DNA of 64,000 nucleotides from Asaia bogorensis NBRC 16594 (GCF_001547995.1 NZ_AP014690.1:1112001-1176000), one strand, 5' to 3'. Shown: positions 24,849 to 33,647, numbered from the stretch's first letter. The notes: generated by a model not told the origin, from the letters alone. Program-made: numbers and translations.

Positions 24849-25862
24849 TCAGTTGGCGAGTGGGGTCGGGGGCGGCAAGGCATCACCATAGCCTGCCAGC
24901 GCCGATGAAGACCCGGAATCGCTCTGCACATGATGCGGCTTTGGAGACTGCATGGCAATGTCGTGACTGGTGCGCGCGGTATGAGAGGCCGCTTCACGTG
25001 CGCTGTGCCATGACGTCGCGGGGGTCGCCTGCGGGCGATTGCCACGAAAGCTGGCCAGACGCACGGCAAGGTCGGACTCGCCGCTTGATTGGGTTGCAGT
25101 GTCACGGGCGGCGGCATCGCGTGGCGACGCATGGACCACGGCACCATAGCGTGATTTGTGACGGCCTGTCTGGCCGAGTTCGTCAGACACGACATGGGTA
25201 CGCTGGGTTTCCTGCGCGAGTTCGATGGCCGGGCGCGAAGAAACGTTCTGGGTTCGAACCGCATGGGGCGCAGAAGGTGCCGGACGTGCTGCTGTAGCCA
25301 CGCGCGGCGTCACCGATGCGACCATGACGCGTGGTGCCACCACCGGGGGGGCGACAGTGGGTGTTACAACCGGCGCGTGATGGTGAGCAGGCTCGGCACT
25401 CGCTATGAGAGCCGCAGTGTCTCGTGGGGCCTGTGCCTTGGGGCTGCTGACCTTGGGTGCCGGCGCTGCAGGGGCAGGGGCGGGATCGGAGACACGAGCC
25501 ACGGGGGCCGTCGGCGCCTGCGAGACCGCAATACTCAGGCTTTCGCGCGGATCATGAAAGGCCGCACGTGTGGAAGGCGCTGGCAGCGTTTCGATCATGC
25601 TGGCAAGCCGCACATATTGCGTCGGCGTCATGGGGTGAAGCTGTCCAAGAAAGCGCGATGACAAGGCGCTCAGGCGGTCCGGCTGGTTCAACAAGGCCCA
25701 TTGCGTGCGCAGCATGGCGGTTTGCTGTCTCACGCGCTCGGTCTTCTGAACAACAGATGTGATGTTCTGGTCCAGGACCGTTGTTTCATGCTTCTTGGTA
25801 TAAAGAAACATTCCCGAACCACCAGCGAGAAGCGCGCAAAGAATCGTAAACGGCCGGATCAT
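24849..25862 (-). CDS. ftsL: FtsL-like division protein with a long disordered tail
   Basis: The gene sits exactly where ftsL lies, between rsmH and ftsI, and overlaps the rsmH stop as ATGA. The first ~90 residues fit FtsL. There is a single membrane helix near the N-terminus (about 5-21) and then a coiled-coil stretch ([18 protein letters not shown]). Next comes a conserved-looking segment ending in [15 protein letters not shown]. The remaining ~245 residues are Ala/Pro/Val/Thr/Ser-rich with no recognisable fold. FtsL is usually near 100-130 aa, so the tail is the oddity. Assignment rests on position and topology, because FtsL sequences diverge strongly. Confidence 0.8.
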   Translation of the reverse strand: MIRPFTILCALLAGGSGMFLYTKKHETTVLDQNITSVVQKTERVRQQTAMLRTQWALLNQPDRLSALSSRFLGQLHPMTPTQYVRLASMIETLPAPSTRAAFHDPRESLSIAVSQAPTAPVARVSDPAPAPAAPAPKVSSPKAQAPRDTAALIASAEPAHHHAPVVTPTVAPPVVAPRVMVASVTPRVATAARPAPSAPHAVRTQNVSSRPAIELAQETQRTHVVSDELGQTGRHKSRYGAVVHASPRDAAARDTATQSSGESDLAVRLASFRGNRPQATPATSWHSAREAASHTARTSHDIAMQSPKPHHVQSDSGSSSALAGYGDALPPPTPLAN

Positions 25863-26860
25863 GAAGAAGACCCCCTAACAGAGGCTGATGGTGCGGTACG
25901 GAGAAGGCTGCGCAGCTTGGCACTGCGCGAGCGGGGGTTGCGTCCGATTTCCTCGTTAGAGGCGAGAACGGGGCGGGTATGGGGCAGAACATAGTCGGGC
26001 GTGACGAAACGCTCGGCCATGGGCTCGTGGCGTGACGGGCGGCTTACCCGTCCGGCAGCCTGCGCGAAGGCACGCTTGACGAGACGATCTTCAAGGGAGT
26101 GGAAGGTCACCACGACCAGTTTTCCGCCTTCATCCAGAAGGGCGGGGGCCTCGTCCAGCGCACGCTGTAGCTCGCCAAGCTCGTCATTGACGGCAATACG
26201 CAGCGCCTGGAAGCTGCGCGTGGCGGGATGGATGCCAGATTTGTCAGGACGCACGACGCTACGCACGATATCCGCGAGGCGTGCCGTTGTGCGGATCGGC
26301 TCTTCCTGACGTGCACGCACGATGGCCGAAGCGATACGGCGTGACATGCGGTCTTCGCCATAGTGATAGATGATATCGGCCAGCTCGGCTTCATCCGCTT
26401 CATTGACGAGATCCGCAGCTGAGCGACCGGCACGTGACATGCGCATGTCAAGCGGACCGTCATGGCGGAAAGAGAAGCCGCGCTCGGCTTCGTCAAGCTG
26501 ATACGACGAAACACCAATATCGAGCACGATGCCATCGAACGGCGCATCATCATTCAGAAGCTCGGCCATGGCGCCGAATGTTCCCTCGACAGGCACAAGG
26601 GCTCGGCCCGGCGCATGGGCATCCAGTTCTGCGGCGAGCTCGGCGGCACGGGCAATAGCCGTCGGGTCACGATCAATTCCCCACACGGTGCAGGCCGCAC
26701 GCGCGAGGATGCCGCGCGTATAACCCCCACCGCCAAATGTGCCATCGACATAGCGTCCGCCATCACGCGGCGCGAGCGCATCGAGCACCTCTGGCAGCAT
26801 CACGGGCACATGGCCGGGGTCGTGGCGAGTCAGCATGGCGAGCGGTGCAAGGGCGTTCAT
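25859..26860 (-). CDS. rsmH: 16S rRNA (cytosine1402-N4)-methyltransferase RsmH
   Basis: RsmH (MraW) methylates C1402 of 16S rRNA using S-adenosylmethionine. The 333-aa protein opens with [13 protein letters not shown] and has the SAM-binding [27 protein letters not shown] and [14 protein letters not shown] follow, with the C-terminal [16 protein letters not shown]. All are family hallmarks. It overlaps both mraZ and ftsL as ATGA. Confidence 0.98.
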   Translation of the reverse strand: MNALAPLAMLTRHDPGHVPVMLPEVLDALAPRDGGRYVDGTFGGGGYTRGILARAACTVWGIDRDPTAIARAAELAAELDAHAPGRALVPVEGTFGAMAELLNDDAPFDGIVLDIGVSSYQLDEAERGFSFRHDGPLDMRMSRAGRSAADLVNEADEAELADIIYHYGEDRMSRRIASAIVRARQEEPIRTTARLADIVRSVVRPDKSGIHPATRSFQALRIAVNDELGELQRALDEAPALLDEGGKLVVVTFHSLEDRLVKRAFAQAAGRVSRPSRHEPMAERFVTPDYVLPHTRPVLASNEEIGRNPRSRSAKLRSLLRTAPSASVRGSSS

Positions 26861-27327
26861 GACGCCACCTCGCCCTGCGTGACGGGGCGGCTGGTCATGC
26901 GTCGAGCGCGCGCACGCGCTTCCTCACGACGCCTGGCGCCGGCTTCGGGCTCCCAGATCTGGAACACGCGCCCCAGACCCATGAATGAAATCTCGTCGAC
27001 GAGATTGGCGTGACGCTTGAGGACGTCTGGCAGGATAATGCGCCCTTCCTTGTCGGCGTCGATCGGGTAAGCGTCAGCGTAGAGACTGGCGGCCAGGTCA
27101 TCATGATCGTCAGAGAAGATATCGAGCGATTCCACCGGACCTGCCAGCGTGGCGAACGCGGCGCTGGGCCACGCCTCGATGCAGGGATGAAGATGGGATG
27201 GGCGGAGAATCACAAGGCTCTCATCGGGTTGCGCCTGAGCCCTGAGGGCCGCGCGAAAGGAAGCCGGAATGGACACACGGCCCTTGGCGTCGAAGCGGTT
27301 CTGATGCGTGCCGAGGAACACACTCAC
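26857..27327 (-). CDS. mraZ: transcriptional regulator MraZ
   Basis: MraZ is an AbrB-like DNA-binding protein that controls its own division/cell-wall operon. The 156-aa protein has two SpoVT/AbrB-like halves, marked by NRFDAKGRVSIPASFR and DADKEGRIILPDVLK. I chose the GTG at 27325-27327, giving a start of the typical form (M)SVFLGTHQNRFD; GGGGAG lies 12 nt upstream. A GTG 60 bp further up is possible but would add an unusual leader. First gene of the block. Confidence 0.92.
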   Translation of the reverse strand: MSVFLGTHQNRFDAKGRVSIPASFRAALRAQAQPDESLVILRPSHLHPCIEAWPSAAFATLAGPVESLDIFSDDHDDLAASLYADAYPIDADKEGRIILPDVLKRHANLVDEISFMGLGRVFQIWEPEAGARRREEARARARRMTSRPVTQGEVAS

Positions 27328-27424
27328 GCCGTTCGATGCCTCCCCTTCGTCCTGGAGTGATTGCCGCAGATGTTTCGGACCCGACACGGGACAGGACTTC
27401 GAGCGTCATGTCGGAAAAGCCGCT

Positions 27425-27466
27425 TGGGATGGTTTTGGGATATCATGGGATTTCATGGGACGTCAA
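27425..27466 (-). promoter_or_regulatory. candidate mraZ promoter with four TGGGA MraZ boxes
   Basis: TGGGA occurs at 27425, 27436, 27446 and 27456 on the + strand, spaced 11, 10 and 10 bp. In E. coli, MraZ binds TGGGN direct repeats with 5-nt spacers upstream of mraZ. On the minus strand a TTGACG (27461-27466) could be a -35 element, with a weak GATATC-like -10 about 16 nt further. The boxes would then overlap the promoter core, giving repression by steric block. The repeats read TGGGA on the strand opposite to mraZ. Confidence 0.6.
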
Positions 27467-27751
27467 ACAATTCGCAACAAGAAACGACGGAAGTTCCAAG
27501 TTTTTTAAACAGAGCAAAGATGAGTGTTCTTGATATGTTCTGGATCAAAATCAAAGACCAATGAATCAATTCATCGATGAGGCGTTTTTGTTATGTTCCT
27601 ATTGTGGCAATCCGCACCGTGATTGAGGCATGATTGGGGCGAAAAGCGTAAAAGAAGCGTATATTTGGCGCTTATTTACATCACCCGACTATTTCGGAAT
27701 ATTTCTTCGGCAACGCCGGTATTGGTGCCGCAAGTGCGGCCGGTAACTAAG
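27467..27751. other. intergenic stretch between the mraZ promoter and rnpB
   Basis: No gene is seen. It holds nested palindromes at 27561-27580 (ATGAATCAATTCAT overlapping TCATCGATGA). A GC-rich hairpin near 27727-27741 (GCCGC/GCGGC) just past the rnpB 3' end may serve as its terminator, although no T-run follows. The stretch 27480-27660 is visibly AT-richer than the genes around it. Confidence 0.5.
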
Positions 27752-28148
27752 TGTCAGACGGTCTGTAAGCCGGGTTCTGTCCGCTAAAAGCGGGGCGATC
27801 ATTCCTCTGGGACCGGTCTTGCAACCGGCCTCACGCAACCAACCCGAATGACAAGGCGGGAGAGCCTCTGATCCCATCCCGAGGGACGGATCCGCCACTC
27901 CTATTCGGTCTTGCTCCCGATGGGGTTTGCCCTGCCTCCCGCGTTACCGAAGGAGCGGTGCGCTCTTACCGCACCGTTTCACCCTTGCCTGCAGCCCGAG
28001 GGCCGGGCAGGCGGTTTGTTTTCTGTGGCACTTTCCCTAAGGTCACCCCCGCCGGCCGTTAGCCGGCATCGTTCTCCCGTGGAGCCCGGACTTTCCTCCA
28101 TCACGACGGTTCTCACCGGCGCAACAGCGATCGCCCGACCGTCTGACG
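27752..28148 (-). ncRNA. rnpB: RNase P RNA, bacterial type A
   Basis: This is the catalytic RNA of RNase P, which matures tRNA 5' ends. On the minus strand it carries the universal GGAGGAAAGTCCGGGCTCC near the 5' end (28081-28099) and AGAACCCGGCTTACAG near the 3' end (27763-27778). The terminal strands GTCAGACGGTC and GACCGTCTGAC (28137-28147 and 27753-27763) pair to close helix P1. Length (about 397 nt) fits type A. The exact 5' and 3' ends are estimated from P1. Confidence 0.96.
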
Positions 28149-28153
28149 GGCGC

Positions 28154-28182
28154 AACCTGACCCAATAGGGCGAGTGGGTCAA
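28154..28182 (-). promoter_or_regulatory. possible rnpB promoter
   Basis: On the minus strand TTGACC (28177-28182) lies 17 nt before CAGGTT (28154-28159), about 6 nt ahead of the first base of helix P1. The -35 is good and the -10 poor. The placement matches the expected RNA start. Confidence 0.4.
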
Positions 28183-28435
28183 GCGTAACACGGCGCTTTT
28201 TGGCCACTTCCGCCTTACGCAGCTGACATACGATCCCTGAAATCAAGGCGGCTTCTGGCAGGTACTGCACCCGGCATGAAGAGCGGGGGAGCCATATCAT
28301 GGCGCCGTGAGGGGAATATCCGCCTCATCCCGATTATCCGTGTGATCGTCTTTCGCGAGAGAGTGAAGCTTGTCGCGCCAGGGGCTGTTGATTGAAGTCC
28401 GGCTACATGCAGGCATCCTGTGCTAGGGTCAGTTC

Positions 28436-29416
28436 ATGACTGATTTTCCCGTTGCACGCCCCGGATTGCCCTACAGGATCTTCCTCGCATGGCTGAAGCG
28501 CGCCGCAAAAGGACATGATGGTCTGCCCATGCCAGACTACCTGACACCGGAATCGCTCGCTGCCCTGCGCCGCATGACGGGCATGCCGAGCTTTCCGCAG
28601 GGTCTCTCTGCCTTGCAGACAAAGGCGTGGCGAACTCTCTATATCCCGTGCGGCGATCATGTGCGTCCGGCGAGGTTGTATCGTCCGAGGGGCGAAGTGA
28701 CGGGCGTCATCCTGTTTCTGCATGGTGGCGGGTTTGTCCATTGCGATCTGGTGTCGCATCACGGCATGTGCTGCCGTCTCGCGCGCCATGCAGGCGCGAT
28801 GGTGTTGTCGCTGGATTACCGGCTGGCCCCGGAACATCCCTATCCGGCGGCCGTCGAGGACGGATGGGCGGCCCTGAAATGGCTCGATCAACAGGCCGGG
28901 ATGCGTGATCTGCCCATTGCTGTCTGTGGCGACAGCGCGGGCGGAAATCTGGCAGCGGTGCTCGCGCGCCGTGCTGGAGTGGAGGGCATGCGGCGCGTGG
29001 TCGCCCAGCTTCTTTACTACCCCACGGTCTCGGGCCTCTGGTCACCTCCAAGCCGCGCTGTCTACGCGGAGGGGTTTATGCTCACGGCGCGTCTGCTCAA
29101 CTGGTATGGCCGGCAGTATATCCGGCGCGACCGTGACATGCTCGACCCGGATTTTGCGCCAGTTTTCGCAGATGATCTGTCAGCGGCGCCTCCCGCCATG
29201 ATCGTGACGGCCGGGTTCGATCCGTTGAGAGGTGAGGGTGAACTGTATGCGACCTTGCTGCGTGAGGCGGGAGTAAGAGTGCGCCTTGTCTGCTGTGCAA
29301 AAGCCATTCACGGCTTTCTCAATTTCTATGCTGTCGTGGTCGAAGGGCGACGCGCCTTGCGGCTTGGCGGGGCGTATCTGCGCGCGCAATTCGCGCGGTA
29401 CAGGAAGGCGCAATAA
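28436..29416 (+). CDS. alpha/beta hydrolase of the hormone-sensitive-lipase (acetyl esterase) family
   Basis: This 326-aa predicted cytoplasmic carboxylester hydrolase has the oxyanion motif HGGGF (residues 96-100). The nucleophile elbow is GDSAGG (S167). The acid is in AGFDPLRGEG and the catalytic histidine in KAIHGF. DYRLAPEHPYPAAVED is typical of the HSL/acetyl-esterase group. No signal peptide is seen. It is a single gene between rnpB (divergent) and a convergent membrane-protein gene. The natural substrate cannot be read from sequence. Confidence 0.9.
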   Translation: MTDFPVARPGLPYRIFLAWLKRAAKGHDGLPMPDYLTPESLAALRRMTGMPSFPQGLSALQTKAWRTLYIPCGDHVRPARLYRPRGEVTGVILFLHGGGFVHCDLVSHHGMCCRLARHAGAMVLSLDYRLAPEHPYPAAVEDGWAALKWLDQQAGMRDLPIAVCGDSAGGNLAAVLARRAGVEGMRRVVAQLLYYPTVSGLWSPPSRAVYAEGFMLTARLLNWYGRQYIRRDRDMLDPDFAPVFADDLSAAPPAMIVTAGFDPLRGEGELYATLLREAGVRVRLVCCAKAIHGFLNFYAVVVEGRRALRLGGAYLRAQFARYRKAQ

Positions 29417-29420
29417 AAAA

Positions 29421-29450
29421 CCGGGCTCAGGGCCCGGCTTTCTTTATTGT
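29421..29450 (+). terminator. intrinsic terminator after the esterase gene
   Basis: A GC-rich stem CCGGGC/GCCCGG a few bases past the stop is followed by TTTCTTTATT on the + strand. An A-run precedes it on the other side, so it could also act for the convergent gene ending at 29444. Confidence 0.7.
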
Positions 29451-29917
29451 TGCGACATGGCGTGGAACCGGCCGGGTGTGCCCTGATCGGTTGCCAGCAT
29501 GCGATCGGCACGATTGACCTTGATGGTGAACAGGCGATCAAAAGTACCCGGCTTGCCGGGGCAGCCATCATTGCTGCGCTGCATGAAATCGATGCGTGTT
29601 GCATCTGGCGGATCATTGCCATTGAGAATGGGCACGAGGCATTTGGCCGGCACGTCGGTCATACCGTTATGCGTGACCATAACGCGCAGATGCTCGACCA
29701 GCTTTGTGTTGTCGAACCACGCCAGGCGGTCGAACTGGATCTTGTCCGCCGCCTGATCCAGCCACCCCATTTTCATCACGAGAATGGCCAGAAGCGAGGC
29801 GGGCACCAGCACGATCAGGCGGCGCAGCAGATGCTGCTTGAGCGTGCGGGGCTTGCGGCGGCCCGAACCAAGTCTGGGCGCGCCGGGCTGCGAGGGTGTT
29901 TTGGGTTCAGAGGCCAA
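29444..29917 (-). CDS. hypothetical single-pass membrane protein downstream of zwf
   Basis: This 157-aa protein is of unrecognised family. A basic Pro-rich N-terminus (about 1-32) is followed by one membrane helix (LIVLVPASLLAILVMKMGW) and a soluble domain of about 100 residues. The domain has three Cys (two around a CLVPILNGND segment and GCPGKPG). The start is a TTG at 29915-29917 with AAGG 7 nt upstream, 9 nt after the zwf stop; no in-frame ATG is available nearby. It is probably co-transcribed with zwf. Confidence 0.65.
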   Translation of the reverse strand: MASEPKTPSQPGAPRLGSGRRKPRTLKQHLLRRLIVLVPASLLAILVMKMGWLDQAADKIQFDRLAWFDNTKLVEHLRVMVTHNGMTDVPAKCLVPILNGNDPPDATRIDFMQRSNDGCPGKPGTFDRLFTIKVNRADRMLATDQGTPGRFHAMSQQ

Positions 29918-29926
29918 GGGGATGCC

Positions 29927-31396
29927 TTATTCCATGTCTTCGTGCCAGATCTGCCCGTCACGGGCGAGCATCTGACGCGCTTCCTCGGGGCCCCAGCTGC
30001 CTGCCGCATAATGCGCCATCGGCACTTCGTTCTTGGCCCAGGCATCCATGACCGGCGCGACCCACTTCCATGCGGCCTCGACCTCGTCACGACGGATGAA
30101 GAGCACAGGATAGCCGCGCACCGCATCGAGCAGCAGGCGCTCATAGGCATCGGGGTAACGGACCGAGAATTCGCGCTCGAAATGCACGTCCATGTTGGTT
30201 TCCCACAGGCCGAAATCATCATCGAGCGGGTTCTTGACGTTGAACTGCCACGACACGCCTTCATCCGGCTGGATGCGGATCACCAGCACGTTCTTCTCCG
30301 GCTGGGAGGGGAACAGCTTGGTGGCAGACGGCTTGAACGTCACTACAATCTCGCTGACCTTGGCCTTCAGGCGCTTGGCCGAGCGGATATAGAACGGCAC
30401 GTTCTTCCAGCGCGGGCTGTCGATTTCAGCGCGCAGGGCGACGTAGGTTTCGGTGTTGCTGTCATGGCCGAGCTCGTCGAGATAGCCATCGACCGTCGCG
30501 CCCTTGCTGTGACCCTTCGTATACTGGGCACGCACCGTGCTGGTGGGCAGCGTGCTGGCATCGAGCGGTACGAGCGACTTCAGGACGGCCACCTTGGCGT
30601 CACGCACGTCATCGGCCTGCAGGGAGTTCGGCTTTTCCATGGCGACCAGGCAAAGCACCTGCAGCAGATGGTTCTGCACCATGTCGCGCAGGGCGCCGGA
30701 ATTGTCGTAATAGGCGGCGCGGCCTTCAACCCCCACGAGCTCACCTGCCGTGATCTGCACGGACTCGATATGCTCACCCGACCAGACCGCCTCGAAAAGC
30801 GGGTTGGCAAAGCGCAGGGCGATCACGTTCTGGACCGTTTCCTTGCCCAGATAATGATCGATGCGGAAAACATAGCTTTCCTTGAAATACTGACCAACGC
30901 CTTCATTGATCTCTTCGGCAGTCTTGAGGTCAATGCCGATCGGCTTTTCCAGCACAACGCGGCTGTCATCGGTGATCAGCCCCTCGTGGTGCAGGTTCTT
31001 CGAGATTGCGCCATAGAGGTCAGGGGCCGTGGCGTAATAGAACACGCGCACATGCTCTTCGGCCTTGTGGCTGAGCACCTCACGCAGACCTGCCCAGTTG
31101 CTGTCGGGCTTGGAGCCGTCGAGGCTGACATAATGGATCATGTCCAGGAAGCGATCGACAGTGTCTTCGTCGAAATCATCAGTCTTGACGAAGCGCTTGA
31201 GCGCATCGCGTGCACGCGTCTGATACTCGCTGCGCTTGAGCGGGGAGCGTGCCGTGCCGATGATGCGGGCCGTATTCGGCACCTGTCCCATGGTCAGACG
31301 GTAATAGAGGGCGGGCAGCAATTTGCGCATGGTCAAATCGCCGGTGGCGCCGAAAATGACATAGTCGAATGGGGCGACCTGGTGGCAGTTGGTCAT
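29927..31396 (-). CDS. zwf: glucose-6-phosphate 1-dehydrogenase
   Basis: Zwf oxidises glucose-6-phosphate to 6-phosphogluconolactone with NAD(P)+, the entry to the pentose phosphate pathway, a main sugar route in acetic acid bacteria. The 489-aa protein has the dinucleotide motif FGATGDLTMRKLLPALY, EKPIGIDLKTAEEIN, and the active-site signature RIDHYLGKETVQN with the catalytic His. I chose the ATG at 31394-31396, preceded by GGAGAG and AGGAAG; upstream codons lack family similarity. Confidence 0.97.
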   Translation of the reverse strand: MTNCHQVAPFDYVIFGATGDLTMRKLLPALYYRLTMGQVPNTARIIGTARSPLKRSEYQTRARDALKRFVKTDDFDEDTVDRFLDMIHYVSLDGSKPDSNWAGLREVLSHKAEEHVRVFYYATAPDLYGAISKNLHHEGLITDDSRVVLEKPIGIDLKTAEEINEGVGQYFKESYVFRIDHYLGKETVQNVIALRFANPLFEAVWSGEHIESVQITAGELVGVEGRAAYYDNSGALRDMVQNHLLQVLCLVAMEKPNSLQADDVRDAKVAVLKSLVPLDASTLPTSTVRAQYTKGHSKGATVDGYLDELGHDSNTETYVALRAEIDSPRWKNVPFYIRSAKRLKAKVSEIVVTFKPSATKLFPSQPEKNVLVIRIQPDEGVSWQFNVKNPLDDDFGLWETNMDVHFEREFSVRYPDAYERLLLDAVRGYPVLFIRRDEVEAAWKWVAPVMDAWAKNEVPMAHYAAGSWGPEEARQMLARDGQIWHEDME

Positions 31397-31639
31397 CTTC
31401 CTGGCTCTCCGGTTCTGGGTGGGGCAGTGCGGTCTTATGACATGCGTGCCCGGACGGGGTAAAGGTAGCAAAGCAAAGCCGCCAGATGGCCGGTCGTTCC
31501 CTCGCAATATGCGTTGACCCGGCCTATACCGGCGCGATAAGCCGCCGTTCTTCGCAAGTGCCTGCAAAATCCAGCTGCGTGCATCTGTGGCTGTTCTGGC
31601 CCGACCGGGCCGTGTGCAACCCCTGTTTTCGAGGTCACC

Positions 31640-31948
31640 ATGTCTGACATGCCTTTTGATATTGACGAAGCCGCCGCCAGCCGTGCGCGTCAGGCTGCCG
31701 ATCCTGACTCGAATGTAGGGGGCATTGCCGTTGACCGCCTGCGTAGCGTTATCGAGCGCGTCGAGCGTCTGGAAGAAGAGCGCAAGGCGCTGGCAGGCGA
31801 TATCAAGGATATCTTCAGCGAAGCCAAGTCAGCCGGGTTCGATGTTGCGACTATCAAAAACATCATCAAGCTGCGCAAGAAAGAGCCCAATGAGATTGAA
31901 GAGCAGGAGACGCTGCTCGATATCTATCGTCGAGCGCTTGGAATGTAA
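31640..31948 (+). CDS. gapR: GapR-like (DUF2312) nucleoid-associated protein
   Basis: This is a small (102-aa) basic and acidic coiled-coil protein of the DUF2312 family. The member GapR in Caulobacter binds overtwisted AT-rich DNA and helps chromosome replication and segregation. The core VDRLRSVIERVERLEEERKA forms the long helix and is followed by GFDVATIKNIIKLRKKEP, the DNA-contacting region. An ATG with GAGG 6 nt upstream is used. It is monocistronic with its own terminator. Confidence 0.92.
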   Translation: MSDMPFDIDEAAASRARQAADPDSNVGGIAVDRLRSVIERVERLEEERKALAGDIKDIFSEAKSAGFDVATIKNIIKLRKKEPNEIEEQETLLDIYRRALGM

Positions 31949-31966
31949 GGCGTCTGACTAACACGA

Positions 31967-31993
31967 ACCGGGCATGTTTTTTTGATGCCCGTT
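31967..31993 (+). terminator. terminator hairpin after gapR
   Basis: A CGGGCAT stem (31969-31975) pairs with ATGCCCG (31985-31991), with the T-run placed in the loop. The structure is clear, but the tail after the stem (TTTCC) is short. Confidence 0.55.
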
Positions 31994-32170
31994 TCCGGAG
32001 CCCCCGGTTTCACGAGGCCGGTTTCGCAGGCGCGCGACCCAGCAGGGCGTCAGCGCGCTGCTGTTGGGCCGCACTGTGATCCTGCTGAGTGCAGCAAGGG
32101 CCTGTGCCGGGTTTCATGAAGATTTAAAGACACGATCTATCTCTCCCTGACTTTGGCAACGGCCATTGAT

Positions 32171-32198
32171 ATGAAACGCCCCGTTCCGGTTGTTTCAT
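32171..32198. promoter_or_regulatory. inverted repeat upstream of the ECF sigma gene
   Basis: The arms ATGAAAC (32171-32177) and GTTTCAT (32192-32198) are perfect complements around a 14-nt GC-rich spacer, 17 bp before the sigma-factor start. The TGAAACG part recurs upstream of the TonB receptor gene (near 33619). This suggests a regulator site or an ECF -35 element. The assignment is inferred only. Confidence 0.4.
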
Positions 32199-32214
32199 TA
32201 CGGTCAGGATGGCG

Positions 32215-32721
32215 ATGTCAGCGGCAGAATGGTGCCTCAGACAGTCCGTTTGGACGTCTTTGCACGAGCGTATCCGGCGTCAGAACCGGCGCAACGATAC
32301 AGATGATCTGCTTCAGACCGCGCTCATGCATCTGTTCGAGCGCGGGCTGGACGGCATCGAACATCCCGAAGCCTATGTCCTGCGCGCGGCACGCAATCTC
32401 GCCATCGACCGCACGCGGCGCGAAGCACGGCTGCGTGTGGGATCGCTGGACGATGATACCAGCGCAGAGCCCGTCTGTGCTGCGCCGGGGCCGGAACGTA
32501 TCGTTTTGGGTCGCGAGCAACTGAGGCGCGTACGCACGGCATTCAATGCGCTCGATCCCCGCACGGCGCGTATCTTCCTCATGCATCGCCTGGATGACCT
32601 GACCTACAGTCAGATTGCCGCGGCCCTCTCGCTGAGTGTCAGCACGATCGAAAAATCCATGGCGCGAGCCCTTGCCCATCTGGCGATGGCGCTCCTGACC
32701 GATACAGCGGTAGACGCGTGA
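32215..32721 (+). CDS. ECF sigma factor of the FecI type
   Basis: This 168-aa RNA polymerase sigma factor has region 2 (DDLLQTALMHLFE, then HPEAYVLRAARNLAID, the -10 and core contacts). Region 4 has an LTYSQIAAALSLSVSTIEKSMARAL helix-turn-helix, broken here only by naming. Such factors switch on a nearby TonB-dependent receptor gene when the receptor binds its ligand. I chose the second ATG (TCAGGA at 6 nt). The next gene, a FecR homologue, starts inside its stop (GTGA). It probably activates the receptor promoter in the 33606-33713 gap. Confidence 0.9.
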   Translation: MSAAEWCLRQSVWTSLHERIRRQNRRNDTDDLLQTALMHLFERGLDGIEHPEAYVLRAARNLAIDRTRREARLRVGSLDDDTSAEPVCAAPGPERIVLGREQLRRVRTAFNALDPRTARIFLMHRLDDLTYSQIAAALSLSVSTIEKSMARALAHLAMALLTDTAVDA

Positions 32722-33605
32722 CGCCCGCAGAAATCGAACAGGCGGCAAACTGGCAGGCGCGGCTTATGTCCGACCGGTGTTCCGACCTTGACCGCAGGCG
32801 TTTCGATGCGTGGCTTGAGGAAAAAGAGGCGCATCATCAGGCCTATAACCTCGTCTCACAGATCTGGCAGGGCGGGCAGTTTGCACGGTCGCGTCAGGGA
32901 AGCGTCTCCCTGCCGCTGTCGCGTCGCGGCGTCGTGGCCGGTATCGTCGGGTTTGGGGCGAGTCTCGGTGTTGCGGCAAACGTGGCAGATGCGCGGACGA
33001 TCTGTACGGGCCGCGGCGAGCATCGGCGCGTCATGGCATCCGGGCTGCGCGTGGAGATGGATGCGTGCAGCTCTCTTGTTCTCGCGCCTAGCACCGGTCG
33101 CATGGTTTTCGAGGCGGGGCGCTATGAGGTGATGGCCGCGCCATTCGGGCAGCAGGCGCAATTCGGCTGTTGCTCGTGGGCTGTGTCGGGGCGTGGTGGA
33201 CGTTATGCGCTGGATGTGACGAACGCTGCCATGACGCTTGCCGTGCTGGAGGGGTGCGCGAGGCTAGAGAAACCCGGCGCGTCGCATGTTGTGCAGGCAG
33301 GGCAGGTCTTTGCATATGATAGGCAGACCCGTCTGGTGACCCAGCGGCCCGCGAGGCTGGACGATCTGCTGGCATGGCGTGAGGGGCGCGCCGTGTTTCA
33401 TGGCACGCCGCTTGCGCAGGCTTTGAGCGAGATGGCCCGCTACAGCGATCGTCCTGTCAGGCTTGTTTCGCCCTCGCTTGCCTCTTTGCGCATCAGCGGT
33501 GTCTTTCACACCCACGACCCGGCCCGTTTCTTCCGGGCGCTGGCGCATCTTCTGCCTTTGCGGGTGATTTTTGCCCCCGATCTGATCTCGGTCGTACAGC
33601 TCTGA
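32718..33605 (+). CDS. FecR-family anti-sigma / signal transducer
   Basis: This 295-aa inner-membrane protein relays the receptor signal to the sigma factor. The N-terminal FecR_N (DUF4880) part is cytoplasmic (ANWQARLMSDRCSD, then FDAWLEEKEAHHQAY). A hydrophobic stretch at about 74-95 is the membrane segment. A FecR domain and a C-terminal STN-like (DUF4974) part follow (GTPLAQALSEMARYSDRPV), to contact the receptor's signalling domain. GTG is the start, overlapping the sigma-factor stop. Confidence 0.88.
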   Translation: MTPAEIEQAANWQARLMSDRCSDLDRRRFDAWLEEKEAHHQAYNLVSQIWQGGQFARSRQGSVSLPLSRRGVVAGIVGFGASLGVAANVADARTICTGRGEHRRVMASGLRVEMDACSSLVLAPSTGRMVFEAGRYEVMAAPFGQQAQFGCCSWAVSGRGGRYALDVTNAAMTLAVLEGCARLEKPGASHVVQAGQVFAYDRQTRLVTQRPARLDDLLAWREGRAVFHGTPLAQALSEMARYSDRPVRLVSPSLASLRISGVFHTHDPARFFRALAHLLPLRVIFAPDLISVVQL

Positions 33606-33613
33606 TTGTTAAG

Positions 33614-33647
33614 CTTTGATGAAACGACACCGAAACAGATGAGGGCC
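33614..33647 (+). promoter_or_regulatory. candidate ECF-type promoter of the receptor gene
   Basis: In the 108-bp gap before the receptor there is TGAAACG (as before the sigma gene) and, a little further, CCGAAAC followed 15 nt later by CGTT. Either could be a -35/-10 pair for the FecI-like factor. The assignment is tentative. Confidence 0.3.

Noticed and set aside
23783-25297. A 504-codon + strand frame opposite ftsI and the FtsL-like gene
   Set aside because: Antisense shadow. The opposite strand has catalytic motifs and proper operon overlaps.
28200-28435. Small gene between rnpB and the esterase
   Set aside because: No frame with a good start and ribosome-binding site; the stretch probably only holds promoters.
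29447-31462. A 671-codon open frame on the + strand opposite zwf
   Set aside because: It lies antisense to zwf in the phase where high-G+C coding DNA often stays open. The residues show no family motif, while zwf has full signatures.
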